Positions 7,973 to 17,531 of a stretch of 64,000 nt of DNA are shown piece after piece (position 1 is the first letter of the stretch; each line of letters starts with the position of its first letter). The DNA comes from F1-60-MAGs104 sp964355975 (GTDB lineage: Bacteria > Planctomycetota > Phycisphaerae > Phycisphaerales > SM1A02), in NCBI GenBank assembly GCA_964355975.1, contig CAYHFW010000002.1, positions 139,227-203,226 on the forward strand, read 5' to 3'. Position numbers and translations under genes: made by a program. The notes beneath the pieces were generated by a model that was given only the letters and a program-made list of their open reading frames with translations, did not search any database and was not told the DNA's origin.

Positions 7973-8956
7973 ATGTTGGTCTATGCCGGAATTGACGAAG
8001 CGGGCTACGGCCCTTTGATGGGCCCACTCTGCGTTGCAACATCCCAGTGGTGCATCGAGGGGGCTTGTGATCCGCTCGCTCCCCCTGATCTTTGGAAGAA
8101 GTTGCAGCGCGCTGTCTGCCGTACCAGCAAAGACCGGCGTGGACGCATCGCGATCAACGACAGCAAGAAGTTGAAGGGAACGGGAGCGGCGAGCGAGCAT
8201 CCGATGCGTGCGATCGAACGCGGCGTGCTTGCAACACTCTGCACGGACGAACCGCGGTCGATCGCGCCAACGACCGACACAGAACTCTTCGCACACCTCG
8301 GTGTCGACGATCCTGCGCTGCATGCGGCGTGGTACGCGGGATCGATCGATCTTCCATGGGCGTGTGATGCAAAGCATCTGAAGATCGCGACGGCGATGTT
8401 TCGTGCCGCAGCGGTTGCTGGTGGAATCACAAGCCACACACTCGCATGCAAAGCGCTTGACGCCGAACCGATCAACGCCGCGGCGCAGCGTGGAATGGTC
8501 AAGACGAGCATCCCGTGGTCACTCTTGATTGAACATGTGCAGGCACTCAGTGCGAAATGGCCAACGACTACGATCCGCGTGGCGGCCGATCGGCAGAGTG
8601 GACGGATGCGCTATCTCGACGACCTCATGCGCGCATTCCCGCGGGAGCAGCTCACGATTCAGCACGAAGATGAACGCGAGAGCATCTACACAATCGCACG
8701 CGACGGCGCGCCGCTGGTGATCTCGTTCACCGTCGAGGGGGAGACCGACCACTTGCCCATTGCGCTTGCTTCGATGACCGCCAAATACACGCGAGAACTC
8801 TGGATGGCGCGGCTCAATCGCTGGTTTGCGCAGCATGTGCAACCGCTCGAGCCGACCGCGGGGTATGTCAAGGATGGCCGCCGTTTTCTTGGTGAAGTTC
8901 GCCCCGCGCTCGAGGCGCAGGGAATCGCAGAGACGCGCCTTATTCGCGCAATCTGA
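7973..8956 (+). CDS. RNase HII-like protein, long divergent form
   Basis: The 327-aa protein begins with YAGIDEAGYGPLMGPL, which aligns with the RNase HII start GIDEAGRGPLAGPV and keeps the catalytic Asp8-Glu9. INDSKKLKG (61-69) matches the family DSKKL block. Near the C-terminus Asp206, Asp259 and ASMTAKYTRE (266-275) fit the third and fourth acidic positions and the ASIIAKVTRD motif. RNase HII cuts RNA-DNA hybrids and embedded ribonucleotides. Two differences matter: the GRG motif that senses the ribose 2'-OH is GYG, and about 120 residues lie between the DSKKL block and Asp206, making the protein over 100 aa longer than RNase HII. RNase HII-like fold is well supported; ribonucleotide excision activity is inference. 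It diverges from fbaB and precedes fusA. Confidence 0.75.
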   Translation: MLVYAGIDEAGYGPLMGPLCVATSQWCIEGACDPLAPPDLWKKLQRAVCRTSKDRRGRIAINDSKKLKGTGAASEHPMRAIERGVLATLCTDEPRSIAPTTDTELFAHLGVDDPALHAAWYAGSIDLPWACDAKHLKIATAMFRAAAVAGGITSHTLACKALDAEPINAAAQRGMVKTSIPWSLLIEHVQALSAKWPTTTIRVAADRQSGRMRYLDDLMRAFPREQLTIQHEDERESIYTIARDGAPLVISFTVEGETDHLPIALASMTAKYTRELWMARLNRWFAQHVQPLEPTAGYVKDGRRFLGEVRPALEAQGIAETRLIRAI

Positions 8957-9002
8957 ACCAATCGCAGCCGGCGGCCGAGGGGGCAAAACTGGCAAGAGAC
9001 TA

Positions 9003-9030
9003 TTGACCCAATGCCATCCCTTGCTAGACT
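9003..9030 (+). promoter_or_regulatory. Sigma70-type promoter of fusA
   Basis: TTGACC (9003-9008), a 16-bp spacer and TAGACT (9025-9030, preceded by TGC). The box ends 33 nt before the fusA ATG, leaving a leader of about 26 nt. This is one of few starts in the window with a clear -35 and a real leader. Confidence 0.65.
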
Positions 9031-9063
9031 TCGGGACTCTTTACGAAATGGAGCAATTGAACA

Positions 9064-11178
9064 ATGGCAACTGACCTCAACCGCGTTCGAAACATCGGAA
9101 TCTGCGCACACATTGACGCTGGAAAGACCACCGTCACCGAGCGCATTCTTTTCTACACAGGCAAGATCCACCGCATGGGTGAAGTGCACGAAGGCACCGC
9201 CACGATGGACTCGCTCGTCGAAGAACAAGAGCGCGGCATCACGATTCAGTCTGCCGCGACAACCTGCCCATGGGAACACAACGGGCAGGAGTACAAGATC
9301 AATCTCATCGACACGCCTGGCCACGTCGATTTCACGATCGAAGTCGAGCGATCGCTTCGCGTGCTCGACGGCGCAGTCGCAGTGTTCGACGGCAAAGAAG
9401 GTGTTGAAGCGCAGAGCGAAACTGTCTGGCGTCAAGCGGATCGTTACGGCGTTCCACGCCTCTGCCTCATCAACAAGATGGACAAGCTTGGAGCAGATTT
9501 CGACTTCTCATACGGATCGATTCTCACACGCCTCGGCGCGAACGGTATTCCGATTCAGTTTCCTCTCGGATGGGGAAATGACTTCAAGGGCATCGTCGAT
9601 CTCATGACGATGCGCGCGATGTATTGGTCGCAGGCTGATGACGGACAAGAGATCAAAGAGACAGACATTCCAGAAGAGTGGATGGAAAAGGCGCTCGAAT
9701 GGCGCCACAAGATGGTTGAGAAGGTCGCTGAACTCGATGACGCCCTCACCGAGAAGTACCTCACCGACCCATCGACGATCACGACTGCAGAATTGAAGAG
9801 CGCACTGCGCAAGGCCACGATGACACTGCGCGCATTCCCTGTGCTCTGCGGTTCTGCGCTCAAGTATGTCGGCGTTCAGAAAGTGCTCGACGCCGCGATC
9901 GATTACCTGCCCTGCCCTACGGAATGTCCTGACGTCGAAGGAACCGACGCGCGCGATCCAACGATCAAGTTGACTCGTCCGCACACCGAAACTGCGCCAT
10001 TTTCTGCGCTGGTTTTCAAGGTCGTCTCGGACGTTGCGGGCACGCTCACCTACCTGCGCATCTATTCCGGCAAGTTGACCAAGGGGTCGCGCGTTTTGAA
10101 TCCAGGCAACGATCGCAAAGAGAACGTCTCGCGTTTGTACGAAATGCATTCGCAGCATCGCAATGCGCTCGACGAGACTGGCCCAGGCCAGATCGTCGCA
10201 GTCGTTGGATTGAAGGACTCGTTCACAGGCGACACGCTGTGCGATCCAGAGCATCCAATCGTGCTCGAGCGCATGACATTCCCCGAACCGGTCATCTCGA
10301 TGTCGATCGAGCCCAACACTGCTGATGACAAGAAGAAACTCGGCGAAGCACTCACAACAATTCGCCGCGAAGATCCATCGTTCCGTTCGAACTACAACGA
10401 CGAGACGGGCGAAACGATCATCTCAGGCATGGGCGAGTTGCATCTTGAAATCATCAAGAACAAACTCGTGCGCGACATGAAGATCGGCGTCAGCGTTGGC
10501 AAGCCACGCGTTGCTTACCGCGAAACAATCACCGGCGTTGCCGAGAAGGTGCGCGGACTCTTCAAGAAGCAGTCGGGTGGTCGCGGTCAGTACGGCGATG
10601 CCGTTGTGAACGTCCGTCCGATGACCAAGGAAGAGGCGACTGCCGAAGAACTGGTGATGAAGAATGGAATCGTCTTCGAGGACATGGTCAGCGGTGGCGT
10701 CATTCCACGCGAATTCATCCCAAGCATCGAGTACGGAGTGCGCCAGGCCGCGGCAAGCGGAATTCTCGGCGGCTACCCAGTGATCGATGTCAAGGTCGAG
10801 CTCGTCTACGGTTCGTACCACGACGTTGACTCGAGCCAGATCGCCTTCGAACAAGCGGGCGCGCTCGCATTCCGCGAAGCGTGCACCGAAGCAGGATTGG
10901 CGCTTCTTGAGCCGATCATGAAGCTTGTCGTAACAACCCCCGACGAGTTCTTCGGAAGCGTCTCGGGCGACATCGCAAGCCGCCGTGGTCAGATCACGGA
11001 CAGCGAAGTTCGCGGAGTCCTGCGAATGGTCACTGCAGAAGTGCCACTCTCGGAACTCTTCGGATACACCACCAGCCTTCGCTCGATGAGCCAGGGACGC
11101 GCTTCCAGTTCAATGGAACCGCTGACCTACCGCATCATGCCAGAGCGTTTGAAGGACGAAGTTCTCGCCAAACAGTGA
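9064..11178 (+). CDS. fusA: Translation elongation factor G
   Basis: The 704-aa GTPase drives ribosomal translocation. The G domain has AHIDAGKTT (G1), the switch I segment with ERGITI, DTPGHVDF (G3) and NKMDKLGA (G4). Domain II follows, and domain IV carries SGGRGQYGD and the family block EFIPSIEYG. Domain V ends in GYTTSLRSMSQGRASSSMEP, the normal EF-G C-terminal signature. Length is typical. The start follows the promoter at 9003-9030; GGAG about 11 nt upstream could act as a loose ribosome-binding site. It stands alone rather than in the usual rpsL-rpsG-fusA-tuf cluster, and ribD starts 22 bp after its stop. I see nothing that suggests a specialised paralogue, though other EF-G genes may exist outside the window. 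Confidence 0.96.
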   Translation: MATDLNRVRNIGICAHIDAGKTTVTERILFYTGKIHRMGEVHEGTATMDSLVEEQERGITIQSAATTCPWEHNGQEYKINLIDTPGHVDFTIEVERSLRVLDGAVAVFDGKEGVEAQSETVWRQADRYGVPRLCLINKMDKLGADFDFSYGSILTRLGANGIPIQFPLGWGNDFKGIVDLMTMRAMYWSQADDGQEIKETDIPEEWMEKALEWRHKMVEKVAELDDALTEKYLTDPSTITTAELKSALRKATMTLRAFPVLCGSALKYVGVQKVLDAAIDYLPCPTECPDVEGTDARDPTIKLTRPHTETAPFSALVFKVVSDVAGTLTYLRIYSGKLTKGSRVLNPGNDRKENVSRLYEMHSQHRNALDETGPGQIVAVVGLKDSFTGDTLCDPEHPIVLERMTFPEPVISMSIEPNTADDKKKLGEALTTIRREDPSFRSNYNDETGETIISGMGELHLEIIKNKLVRDMKIGVSVGKPRVAYRETITGVAEKVRGLFKKQSGGRGQYGDAVVNVRPMTKEEATAEELVMKNGIVFEDMVSGGVIPREFIPSIEYGVRQAAASGILGGYPVIDVKVELVYGSYHDVDSSQIAFEQAGALAFREACTEAGLALLEPIMKLVVTTPDEFFGSVSGDIASRRGQITDSEVRGVLRMVTAEVPLSELFGYTTSLRSMSQGRASSSMEPLTYRIMPERLKDEVLAKQ

Positions 11179-11200
11179 TTGCACAGACTGATCCAACCCC

Positions 11201-12409
11201 ATGAGCGCTCAGCGAGGCATTTCAGCTTCGCAAGAGTTGCCGAGGGCACACGATCGGTACTGGCTTGATCTCGCGGCGCGCCTCGCTCTTCGCGGGCATG
11301 GTGGAGCAGAACCAAACCCGATGGTGGGTTGTGCACTTGTCGACGCAGAAGGCATCCTCGTGGGCTGGGGATTTCACGCGCGCTGCGGTCAAGCACACGC
11401 CGAAGCGGCGGCGCTCAAACGTGCCGGCGCGCGCGCGCGCGGAGCGACGGCATACGTCTCGCTCGAACCCTGCGCGCATCACGGCGCGACTCCCCCTTGC
11501 GCACTCGCGCTGATCAATGCAGGCGTCGCACGCGTTGTCTATGCAGTGGCCGATCCACATCTGCTCGCTGCTGGCGGCGCGGCATTGCTGCGATCTGCCG
11601 GAGTCGCAGTCGAGCAGATCGAACACAGAGGATGCGCTCGCGTGAGTGCCCCGTTCGTCACGCGCATCACCAAGCAGCGTCCGTGGATCATCGCGAAGTG
11701 GGCGCAGACAATCGATGGGCGCACAGCGACACGTGCTGGCGATAGTCGATGGATCAGCGGTCCCGTGAGTCGCGCGATGGTGCACCGCGAACGCGCGCGC
11801 GTTGACGCAGTGATGGTCGGCATTGGAACGGTGCTCGCGGACGATGCGCATCTCTTGCCGCGATTGGGTCATTCTGGAATTGCCAGAAGAATTCCGCTGC
11901 GCGTCATTGTCGATCCACGGCTCGTCGTACCCACAGATGCACGGGTCATTCAGACAAGCAATGCGGGAGCAGTCATGATTCTTGCGCTGTCGACTGCCAT
12001 TGAGCGACTCCACACCGATCGGCGCAAAGCATTTTCGGATGCGGGCATCACGCTCGAACCGCTGCACGAACCTGATGCGACTCAGGCGCATCGTTCTTTT
12101 CGCGGACTCCCCACTGGTGCACTGCAAGCTGCGATGCGCATGCTCTTCGCCCGCAAGGTTTCAACTGTGCTTGTCGAAGGTGGAGCGGGACTGTTGGGCG
12201 CTCTCTTTCACGAAGACCTCATTGATGATGCGTGGTGTTTCACCGCGCCACTCGTGATCGCCGATGGATCTGGGTCTCCCGTCGCAACTGGTCCTGGGTG
12301 TGGCCTGATGATCGACGCGAACAAGTTCGAACTGCTCGACGCGCGCCGTCGCGGCAGTGATTCGATGACGCTCTGGCGGCGACTTCACTCGTGCGTTTCG
12401 CCCGCGTAG
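11201..12409 (+). CDS. ribD: Riboflavin biosynthesis deaminase/reductase RibD
   Basis: The 402-aa bifunctional enzyme deaminates the pyrimidine ring of the GTP cyclohydrolase II product and then reduces its ribosyl side chain with NADPH. The N-terminal deaminase has the zinc site HAE (66-68) with Cys91 and Cys100 in EPCAHHGATPPC, and NPMVGC before it. The C-terminal reductase starts near KQRPWIIAKWAQTIDGR and ends with the VLVEGGAGLLGALF block. Length is typical or slightly long. It follows fusA by 22 bp and may be read through from it. Its last 25 bp overlap the 3' end of the convergent DUF4340 gene. Confidence 0.95.
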   Translation: MSAQRGISASQELPRAHDRYWLDLAARLALRGHGGAEPNPMVGCALVDAEGILVGWGFHARCGQAHAEAAALKRAGARARGATAYVSLEPCAHHGATPPCALALINAGVARVVYAVADPHLLAAGGAALLRSAGVAVEQIEHRGCARVSAPFVTRITKQRPWIIAKWAQTIDGRTATRAGDSRWISGPVSRAMVHRERARVDAVMVGIGTVLADDAHLLPRLGHSGIARRIPLRVIVDPRLVVPTDARVIQTSNAGAVMILALSTAIERLHTDRRKAFSDAGITLEPLHEPDATQAHRSFRGLPTGALQAAMRMLFARKVSTVLVEGGAGLLGALFHEDLIDDAWCFTAPLVIADGSGSPVATGPGCGLMIDANKFELLDARRRGSDSMTLWRRLHSCVSPA

Positions 12410-13788
12410 TGATCGGCATCGAGTCGCAAGTCAATCGCTGCGGGGAAGATTCGCAGCACTCCAGATTCATCGTCGATTCCAAACCGCCCACCATCGCGCT
12501 CGCGCGAGAGCGTGAGCACGACAAGGTCGCGCCCGTCGAATGACTCGAGCACAATCTTGCCAATCACGAGGTCAGCGGGAGCGGGGCGCAGCAAAATGTC
12601 AGTCGCGCGGTTCTCGCAGAGTTTCGTGAGCAGCGCGCTGACCTTTGCACTCGATGCACTGCGCACCGCAGCGCTTGAAGCGATGCTCCACTCCCCTGCC
12701 ACGCGTTCGATTCGCGAAGGCTCAGATTGAGTCGGTTCAATGCGAATAGCGCGGATATCTGATGGGCGCACTCCGCTCGCAGTTGGATCGATCATCAGCA
12801 ATGATGGTGGAATTGCTGCGGCCACGACCGTGCCATCGATCTCGATGATTGCTTGAGGATGCGCCGAAAGTCGCGCGAAGTGCTCCTGCGCACCACTTCG
12901 AATAGGCGAACCGATCTCGAGTCGCTCGATCAATGGCTCGGCAACGACCGATCCATCGCTTTGCGTGCGACGTGTACTGGCGTGAATCGCGAGTGACGCT
13001 GCGGGGGCAGTGAGCCCAAAGGCCATGAGATCGCTTGGCATGTCTGCGACGAATCCGCTCGCATGTGCTCGTGCGAGCGCCTCGAGCCATCGCTCGACCG
13101 CTGCGCGATCTGCGCGTGTGCGAATCGGCGAGAGCACCATCCACCTCGACCCCTCACGCGCAACTTCAAGTCGCTGCGCCTTTCCATCGCGGTCGAGGCT
13201 CTCGCAGACGATTCGATCGCAGTCAATGTCGGCGCGCGAAAAGAGTTGGGTTTGACGCCACCCTGCAAGATCGCGGGAGAGCACCAAGTCATGCAGCGTC
13301 GCGGGAGCGAGCCGCGGACCAACCGCGCCTGCTGCGAGTTCGATCCATGCCTTTCCTGCTGGAAGTCTTGCACCGAGGCGGATGCGCGCCTCACCGTCCT
13401 TCCAAGAGAATGCAATCGTTGCAGCATCTTTGTCGAGCCCTGTCGCAGCACTGCTCGCGTCGGACTGAATCGCAACCGATTGTGCAATCAGGGCGTGTGC
13501 AGCAGCGATGAGTTGGAGCGGCCCATCTGCATCAAGTGGGAACACAAACGGCGTGATCTGTGACCACTGCCCCGCAGTGCGTGTGAACGTCAGCGGTGGG
13601 CCGTCCCCTGCAACAATCTCGATGCGATCGATCTCATTCCACGCCACCGAGCCCTCTGGAAAGACCGGCATGAATCCAGCGGCGATGCGATCGGCACGCG
13701 CATCGATTGAGACATTCCAGAGCGACCACGCACAGAACCAGAGCGCCAGCGCCGCCATCCAAAGGCCCAAGGTCATTCGCCAGTTCAT
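12385..13788 (-). CDS. DUF4340-type lipidless membrane-anchored partner of a Gld-like ABC transporter
   Basis: The 467-aa protein has one N-terminal membrane helix (about 5-23, MTLGLWMAALALWFCAWSLW) and a long periplasmic part made of repeated beta-rich units. Examples are WNEIDRIEIV with FTRTAGQWSQI, and later PSDIRAIRIEPTQ with IERVAGEWSI. These paired strand motifs ending in W-x-I are typical of DUF4340 proteins, which are regularly encoded after GldF/GldG-like ABC genes. Here the gene overlaps the upstream permease/GldG gene by 4 bp (ATGA), fitting translational coupling as the last gene of a three-gene operon. Its biochemical role is unknown; a periplasmic subunit of the exporter is the likely job. 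Confidence 0.7.
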   Translation of the reverse strand: MNWRMTLGLWMAALALWFCAWSLWNVSIDARADRIAAGFMPVFPEGSVAWNEIDRIEIVAGDGPPLTFTRTAGQWSQITPFVFPLDADGPLQLIAAAHALIAQSVAIQSDASSAATGLDKDAATIAFSWKDGEARIRLGARLPAGKAWIELAAGAVGPRLAPATLHDLVLSRDLAGWRQTQLFSRADIDCDRIVCESLDRDGKAQRLEVAREGSRWMVLSPIRTRADRAAVERWLEALARAHASGFVADMPSDLMAFGLTAPAASLAIHASTRRTQSDGSVVAEPLIERLEIGSPIRSGAQEHFARLSAHPQAIIEIDGTVVAAAIPPSLLMIDPTASGVRPSDIRAIRIEPTQSEPSRIERVAGEWSIASSAAVRSASSAKVSALLTKLCENRATDILLRPAPADLVIGKIVLESFDGRDLVVLTLSRERDGGRFGIDDESGVLRIFPAAIDLRLDADHYAGETHE

Positions 13789-16544
13789 GGGCGCCCCCTC
13801 CAGAGAGTGATGGCCAGCGCGATCAGAAGCGAAATCACAGGGACTCCAAGCGCAAGCCCCGCGGTGATCTGAAGGCGCTGCGCGACCGAAACATGTGCGA
13901 TGCGCGGCGCTTCACCCCCGCTGCCGAGATCTCCAATGCGATGATCGAGTCCCGCTAGCCAGAGTGCGCCATTGACCGCGAATTCTCGATTTCCTGGATT
14001 GAGGAGCACCGCATTGGGACTGAGAGGTCGAAGCGCATCGACGGTTGCGGTGAGCATCCAACTGGGCGATCCCACAACAATCGCACGCAGCACCTCGTTC
14101 TCGAGAGAACGCCTGCTCGTGCCAACTGCAACACTGACATCCGCGGGCATCGATTTTGCAGACTTTGCATCTGGCGTGCGGCGACGCCAATCGCGTTCAA
14201 TCGAGCGCCCCGCGCGCGGTTGCGCGACGAGCAGGCTCTCGCCAGTTGCCGCAGGCTGAGTCTCGGCCGAGAGTGTCACTGGAACCGCAACTGGAAATCC
14301 AACGCGTTGCTCGCCGAGCGCCGCCGTGGGCCATCCCCCAGCGTCGCTCGCGACGAGTTCGATTCGTGTGCGCCGCTCAGTTCGTCCCTCGGCCACTGGC
14401 ACATCTTCGACGATGACTCCATCGGTCGTTGCGCGCGCGCCGAGTGTTGCGGCAATCTCTGCCCACGGATCACTTCGCCCCGCGAGCGGCCGCACGCTTG
14501 GACTCAGCGAGAGAAAGAGCGCGCTCTCGCTCTTGACGAGATTCGAGACGGCCTCGAGCAGCGCTCGTTCGCGCGCATCGGCTTCGATCGATATCGCCCT
14601 CAGCGGAATGATCATCCACACAGCATCCTTGGGAGCGATCGGCTTGGGATCAACGGTCACTCGCCACTCACGCACCTCGATGCGCGCAGCACGCAGCGCA
14701 TCTGAGAGTGCCGCGCAATCGCTGCCATCTGCCGACGCATCGAGCAGCGATCGCTCTTCTGCATGCACGAGGATGACCTGCGGACTCTTCGCATCCATGA
14801 TGCTGCGGATCGCCGCGCTCACGAGTTGCTCGATTCGAAACCTGCGGTCGAAACGCACAGTTTGCCCTTCGTCGCCGCTTCCGACCGTCATCTCCTGATC
14901 TGAAATCACTGCAATTCCTGTTGGAGATTCGACGACGATTGCCCCGCCTTGCGCGAGGGCGATCGAGAGTTGCGAGAGTCGATCGGTCGGGAGTGCATCG
15001 AGCGCATCGGCGCTTCGAAGCAGGCCCCGGGCGCGCGCACCGAGTTCTGGGCGCACCGCCCGCGCGAAGTCGCGCAGACTTTCGGGGGCGTGTTCGTCGA
15101 GCGCGCGGCTCGCAAGCCAACTCGACAAGCTTCCGAATTGAAGCGCCCAATCGCGGTGATTCTGCGCAAGAATCACGGCCGCCTCGCCATCACAGGGCAA
15201 CGCGCGATCAGATCGATCGCTGCGCAATGCGGTGATCGAATCGGCGAGCAGCGGTCCGCCAGTTGCGAGCGCCCTGAGCGCACCGAGCGATTGCTCGATT
15301 GGTGCGCGGTCGGGTGATTCGGCAGGCAACTGCTCGTACACGGTCGCGAGATCGCGCGCGCCGCGCGCCGCAAACTCGCTCAACTGAGTGAGCTCGGCGA
15401 GCGCGTCGGCAATGCTCTCGCGCACCGCTGCTGGATCGCCACGTCGCTCCTTGACGATGCGTGCGAGCCATGTTGCATACTGCGCGACGCCATCCGAATT
15501 TGTGGGATCGATCTTGTGCAAGAATTCAGAACGCGGTGCCGCGAGCGCCTGCACGACTTCATCAATCTGTGCGGCGATTGCGCGATCGAGTGCTCCTGCG
15601 GGGGCGATCCAAGTCATCTGCCAGCCCGCGGGCAATTGCTCGATGATGCGGGCAGTCTGCGAAGTGACCACCCACTGCCGCGACTTGGTTGCATCGATTG
15701 CATGACGACTGACTGGCGCGTGGGCAAGCGCTGCAACGCCGCTTGCGACCGCGAATGCACCGATGACTGCGAGCGTGACGCGCAGTCGCACACCGACGGC
15801 TCTTCGGCTGCTTGCGCGTTCTGCCTCAGACGATTGCACCGCACATGCTGCAATCAAGAATGCGCCGGTCACGCTTGCGAAATACGCGATGTTTGAACTG
15901 TCGAACGAGCCATCCAAGAACCCTTCGAGTCGTCGAATCGGATCTGCAGCGAAGAGAAGGTCAGCCTGCGAACTCGCGAGCAAGGGTGCGATTGACCGAA
16001 TCGCGATGAGCACGATCAACCACGAGAACAACGCCGCGAGGTAGGCGACGGCTGAACTCAGCACGAGTGACCCAAAGAAAATGCCCGATGCGAGATACAT
16101 CGATCCCGCGAGCAACACCCCCGCCGATGCGCACAACGCTTGGGCGGAATCCGGTCGCGCAAGCGTTTCGAGCACTGCATATGGACCGCCGAGCCCAACG
16201 GCTGTGATGACGAGCAACGCAAACATTCCTGCGGCGTAGCGACCAAACACCATCGATGCGACCGATGCGGGACTCGTCGCGAGCACCTCCCAGAAACCGC
16301 TGCGGCGTTCTTCTGTCGTTGGACGCAGCGAGAGTGCAGGCGCGGTCAACAGCATTGCCCATCCGGCAGCCGCCGCAACTGTTCGCAACTCTGCGGGGGC
16401 ACCAGGAACGATGACTGCGATTCCACTGATCACACCCGTCGCGAACGCGAAGATCGCAAGCGCTCCCCAGACGGTTGGGGTGTAAAAGAGCGCCGCGCAC
16501 TCGCGCCGCGCAATCGTGCCGATGTCTGCGAGTGCGCCGCTCAT
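13785..16544 (-). CDS. Fused ABC-2 permease and GldG-like auxiliary protein
   Basis: The 919-aa protein joins two parts usually encoded separately. Residues 1 to about 270 form an ABC-2 type permease with six or so hydrophobic helices (for example VWGALAIFAFATGVISGIAVIV and AVAYLAALFSWLIVLIAIRS). From about residue 285, after another membrane segment, comes a long soluble domain of the GldG/ABC_transp_aux type, including FLHKIDPTNSDG, VILVHAEERSLLDASADG and MIIPLRAISIEA. A last helix (about 895-915) anchors the C-terminus. GldF/GldG complexes were first described in gliding motility, but relatives occur in non-gliding bacteria with unknown cargo. Both gene joins are ATGA overlaps, so ATPase, fusion and DUF4340 protein should be made together. 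Periplasmic residues are rich in Ala and Arg like the neighbours, so no transfer signal. Confidence 0.8.
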   Translation of the reverse strand: MSGALADIGTIARRECAALFYTPTVWGALAIFAFATGVISGIAVIVPGAPAELRTVAAAAGWAMLLTAPALSLRPTTEERRSGFWEVLATSPASVASMVFGRYAAGMFALLVITAVGLGGPYAVLETLARPDSAQALCASAGVLLAGSMYLASGIFFGSLVLSSAVAYLAALFSWLIVLIAIRSIAPLLASSQADLLFAADPIRRLEGFLDGSFDSSNIAYFASVTGAFLIAACAVQSSEAERASSRRAVGVRLRVTLAVIGAFAVASGVAALAHAPVSRHAIDATKSRQWVVTSQTARIIEQLPAGWQMTWIAPAGALDRAIAAQIDEVVQALAAPRSEFLHKIDPTNSDGVAQYATWLARIVKERRGDPAAVRESIADALAELTQLSEFAARGARDLATVYEQLPAESPDRAPIEQSLGALRALATGGPLLADSITALRSDRSDRALPCDGEAAVILAQNHRDWALQFGSLSSWLASRALDEHAPESLRDFARAVRPELGARARGLLRSADALDALPTDRLSQLSIALAQGGAIVVESPTGIAVISDQEMTVGSGDEGQTVRFDRRFRIEQLVSAAIRSIMDAKSPQVILVHAEERSLLDASADGSDCAALSDALRAARIEVREWRVTVDPKPIAPKDAVWMIIPLRAISIEADARERALLEAVSNLVKSESALFLSLSPSVRPLAGRSDPWAEIAATLGARATTDGVIVEDVPVAEGRTERRTRIELVASDAGGWPTAALGEQRVGFPVAVPVTLSAETQPAATGESLLVAQPRAGRSIERDWRRRTPDAKSAKSMPADVSVAVGTSRRSLENEVLRAIVVGSPSWMLTATVDALRPLSPNAVLLNPGNREFAVNGALWLAGLDHRIGDLGSGGEAPRIAHVSVAQRLQITAGLALGVPVISLLIALAITLWRGRP

Positions 16545-17488
16545 CGCGCCGCTCCATCGCGCCGCTCGTCGATGAGCCGTGCGAAGATCTCTTCGAGCGG
16601 AGGATGCATCTCTTCGAATCGGCGAACGACTCCACCCGCGACGTAAATCGCTTGCCCAACTGCAGACCAGAGTCCGACGCGCGCAGCTGCGTCCGCTTCG
16701 AGATCAATCCGCGTCCATCCGTCGGCAATTGACCGCGACTGAACTGCGACGACACCGAGAATCGATCGCAAGGTGGTCGGATCGAAATGAGTCGCCTCGA
16801 TCTCTATTCGCACTGCGACAGCCCCCTGTTGGCGCAATTCAATCGCGCTTCCGCTCGCGACCAACTTGCCTCGTCCAATCAGCACGAGGTGGTCGCAGGT
16901 TGCCTCAACTTCAGCAAGGTTGTGGCTCGAAAAGAGCACCGTGTGCTCTCCACGAAGTGAACGGATCAGCTCGCGAAAGGCGACGGCGGTCGTTGGATCG
17001 AGCCCAGTTCCAGGTTCATCGAGCACCACCACTGCGGGTGATGCAACGAGTGCTGCAGCGAGTCCTGCACGCTGGCGAAATCCACGGCTCAGCGCGCTGA
17101 GCAGTTTTCGCCGCACTTCGCTCAGTCCACAGCGTTCGATCACCCGATCGATCGCGGCGCGACGTGCTGTGCGCGGCACCCCCCACAATGCGCAACGAAA
17201 CTGCAGGTACTCACGCACAGTGAGTTCGCTCGGCAGTGGATTGGTTTCGGGCAAGTAGCCGAGTTGTTGCCGGGCGAGACGCGAATTCTTGGTGATGTTC
17301 ACTCCCGCAATCGAGATCGATCCCCGAGTCGGTTCGATCGCGCCTGTCATCATTCGAATCGTTGTCGTCTTGCCTGCTCCGTTTGGACCAAGAAATCCGC
17401 AGACCGACCCCGTCGCAACAGTGAACGAAAGATCAGAGACCGCAGTGAATGATCCGAACTCTTTGTGGGCGCTTTCGACGACGATCAT
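16541..17488 (-). CDS. ABC transporter ATP-binding protein, Gld/ABC-2 exporter
   Basis: The 315-aa ATPase powers the exporter encoded downstream. It has Walker A GPNGAGKTT (34-42), a Q-loop in QLGYLPETNPLP, a signature LSRGFRQR in place of LSGGQ, Walker B VVVLDEP, and the H-loop SSHN. The roughly 90-residue C-terminal extension is typical of drug/gliding-type ABC-2 ATPases. A much longer reading frame runs upstream to 17971, but its first 161 residues overlap the divergent regulator gene and have no domain. The ATG at 17488 begins directly with the first strand MIVVESAHKEF, and a TACACT box ends 13 nt upstream, so I start there. It overlaps the fused permease gene by 4 bp. Confidence 0.9.
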   Translation of the reverse strand: MIVVESAHKEFGSFTAVSDLSFTVATGSVCGFLGPNGAGKTTTIRMMTGAIEPTRGSISIAGVNITKNSRLARQQLGYLPETNPLPSELTVREYLQFRCALWGVPRTARRAAIDRVIERCGLSEVRRKLLSALSRGFRQRAGLAAALVASPAVVVLDEPGTGLDPTTAVAFRELIRSLRGEHTVLFSSHNLAEVEATCDHLVLIGRGKLVASGSAIELRQQGAVAVRIEIEATHFDPTTLRSILGVVAVQSRSIADGWTRIDLEADAAARVGLWSAVGQAIYVAGGVVRRFEEMHPPLEEIFARLIDERRDGAAR

Positions 17489-17501
17489 GGGCAGAATGGC
17501 G

Positions 17502-17521
17502 AGTGTAAGCGACCGTACACT
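17502..17521. promoter_or_regulatory. Back-to-back -10 boxes for the ABC operon (minus) and GAF/REC regulator (plus)
   Basis: Minus TACACT (17507-17502) ends 13 nt before the ATG at 17488. Plus TACACT (17516-17521) ends 10 nt before the ATG at 17532. The same hexamer is used in both directions with 8 bp between the copies, so RNA polymerase could hardly occupy both at once. Confidence 0.55.
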
Positions 17522-17531
17522 GAGTCGACCC

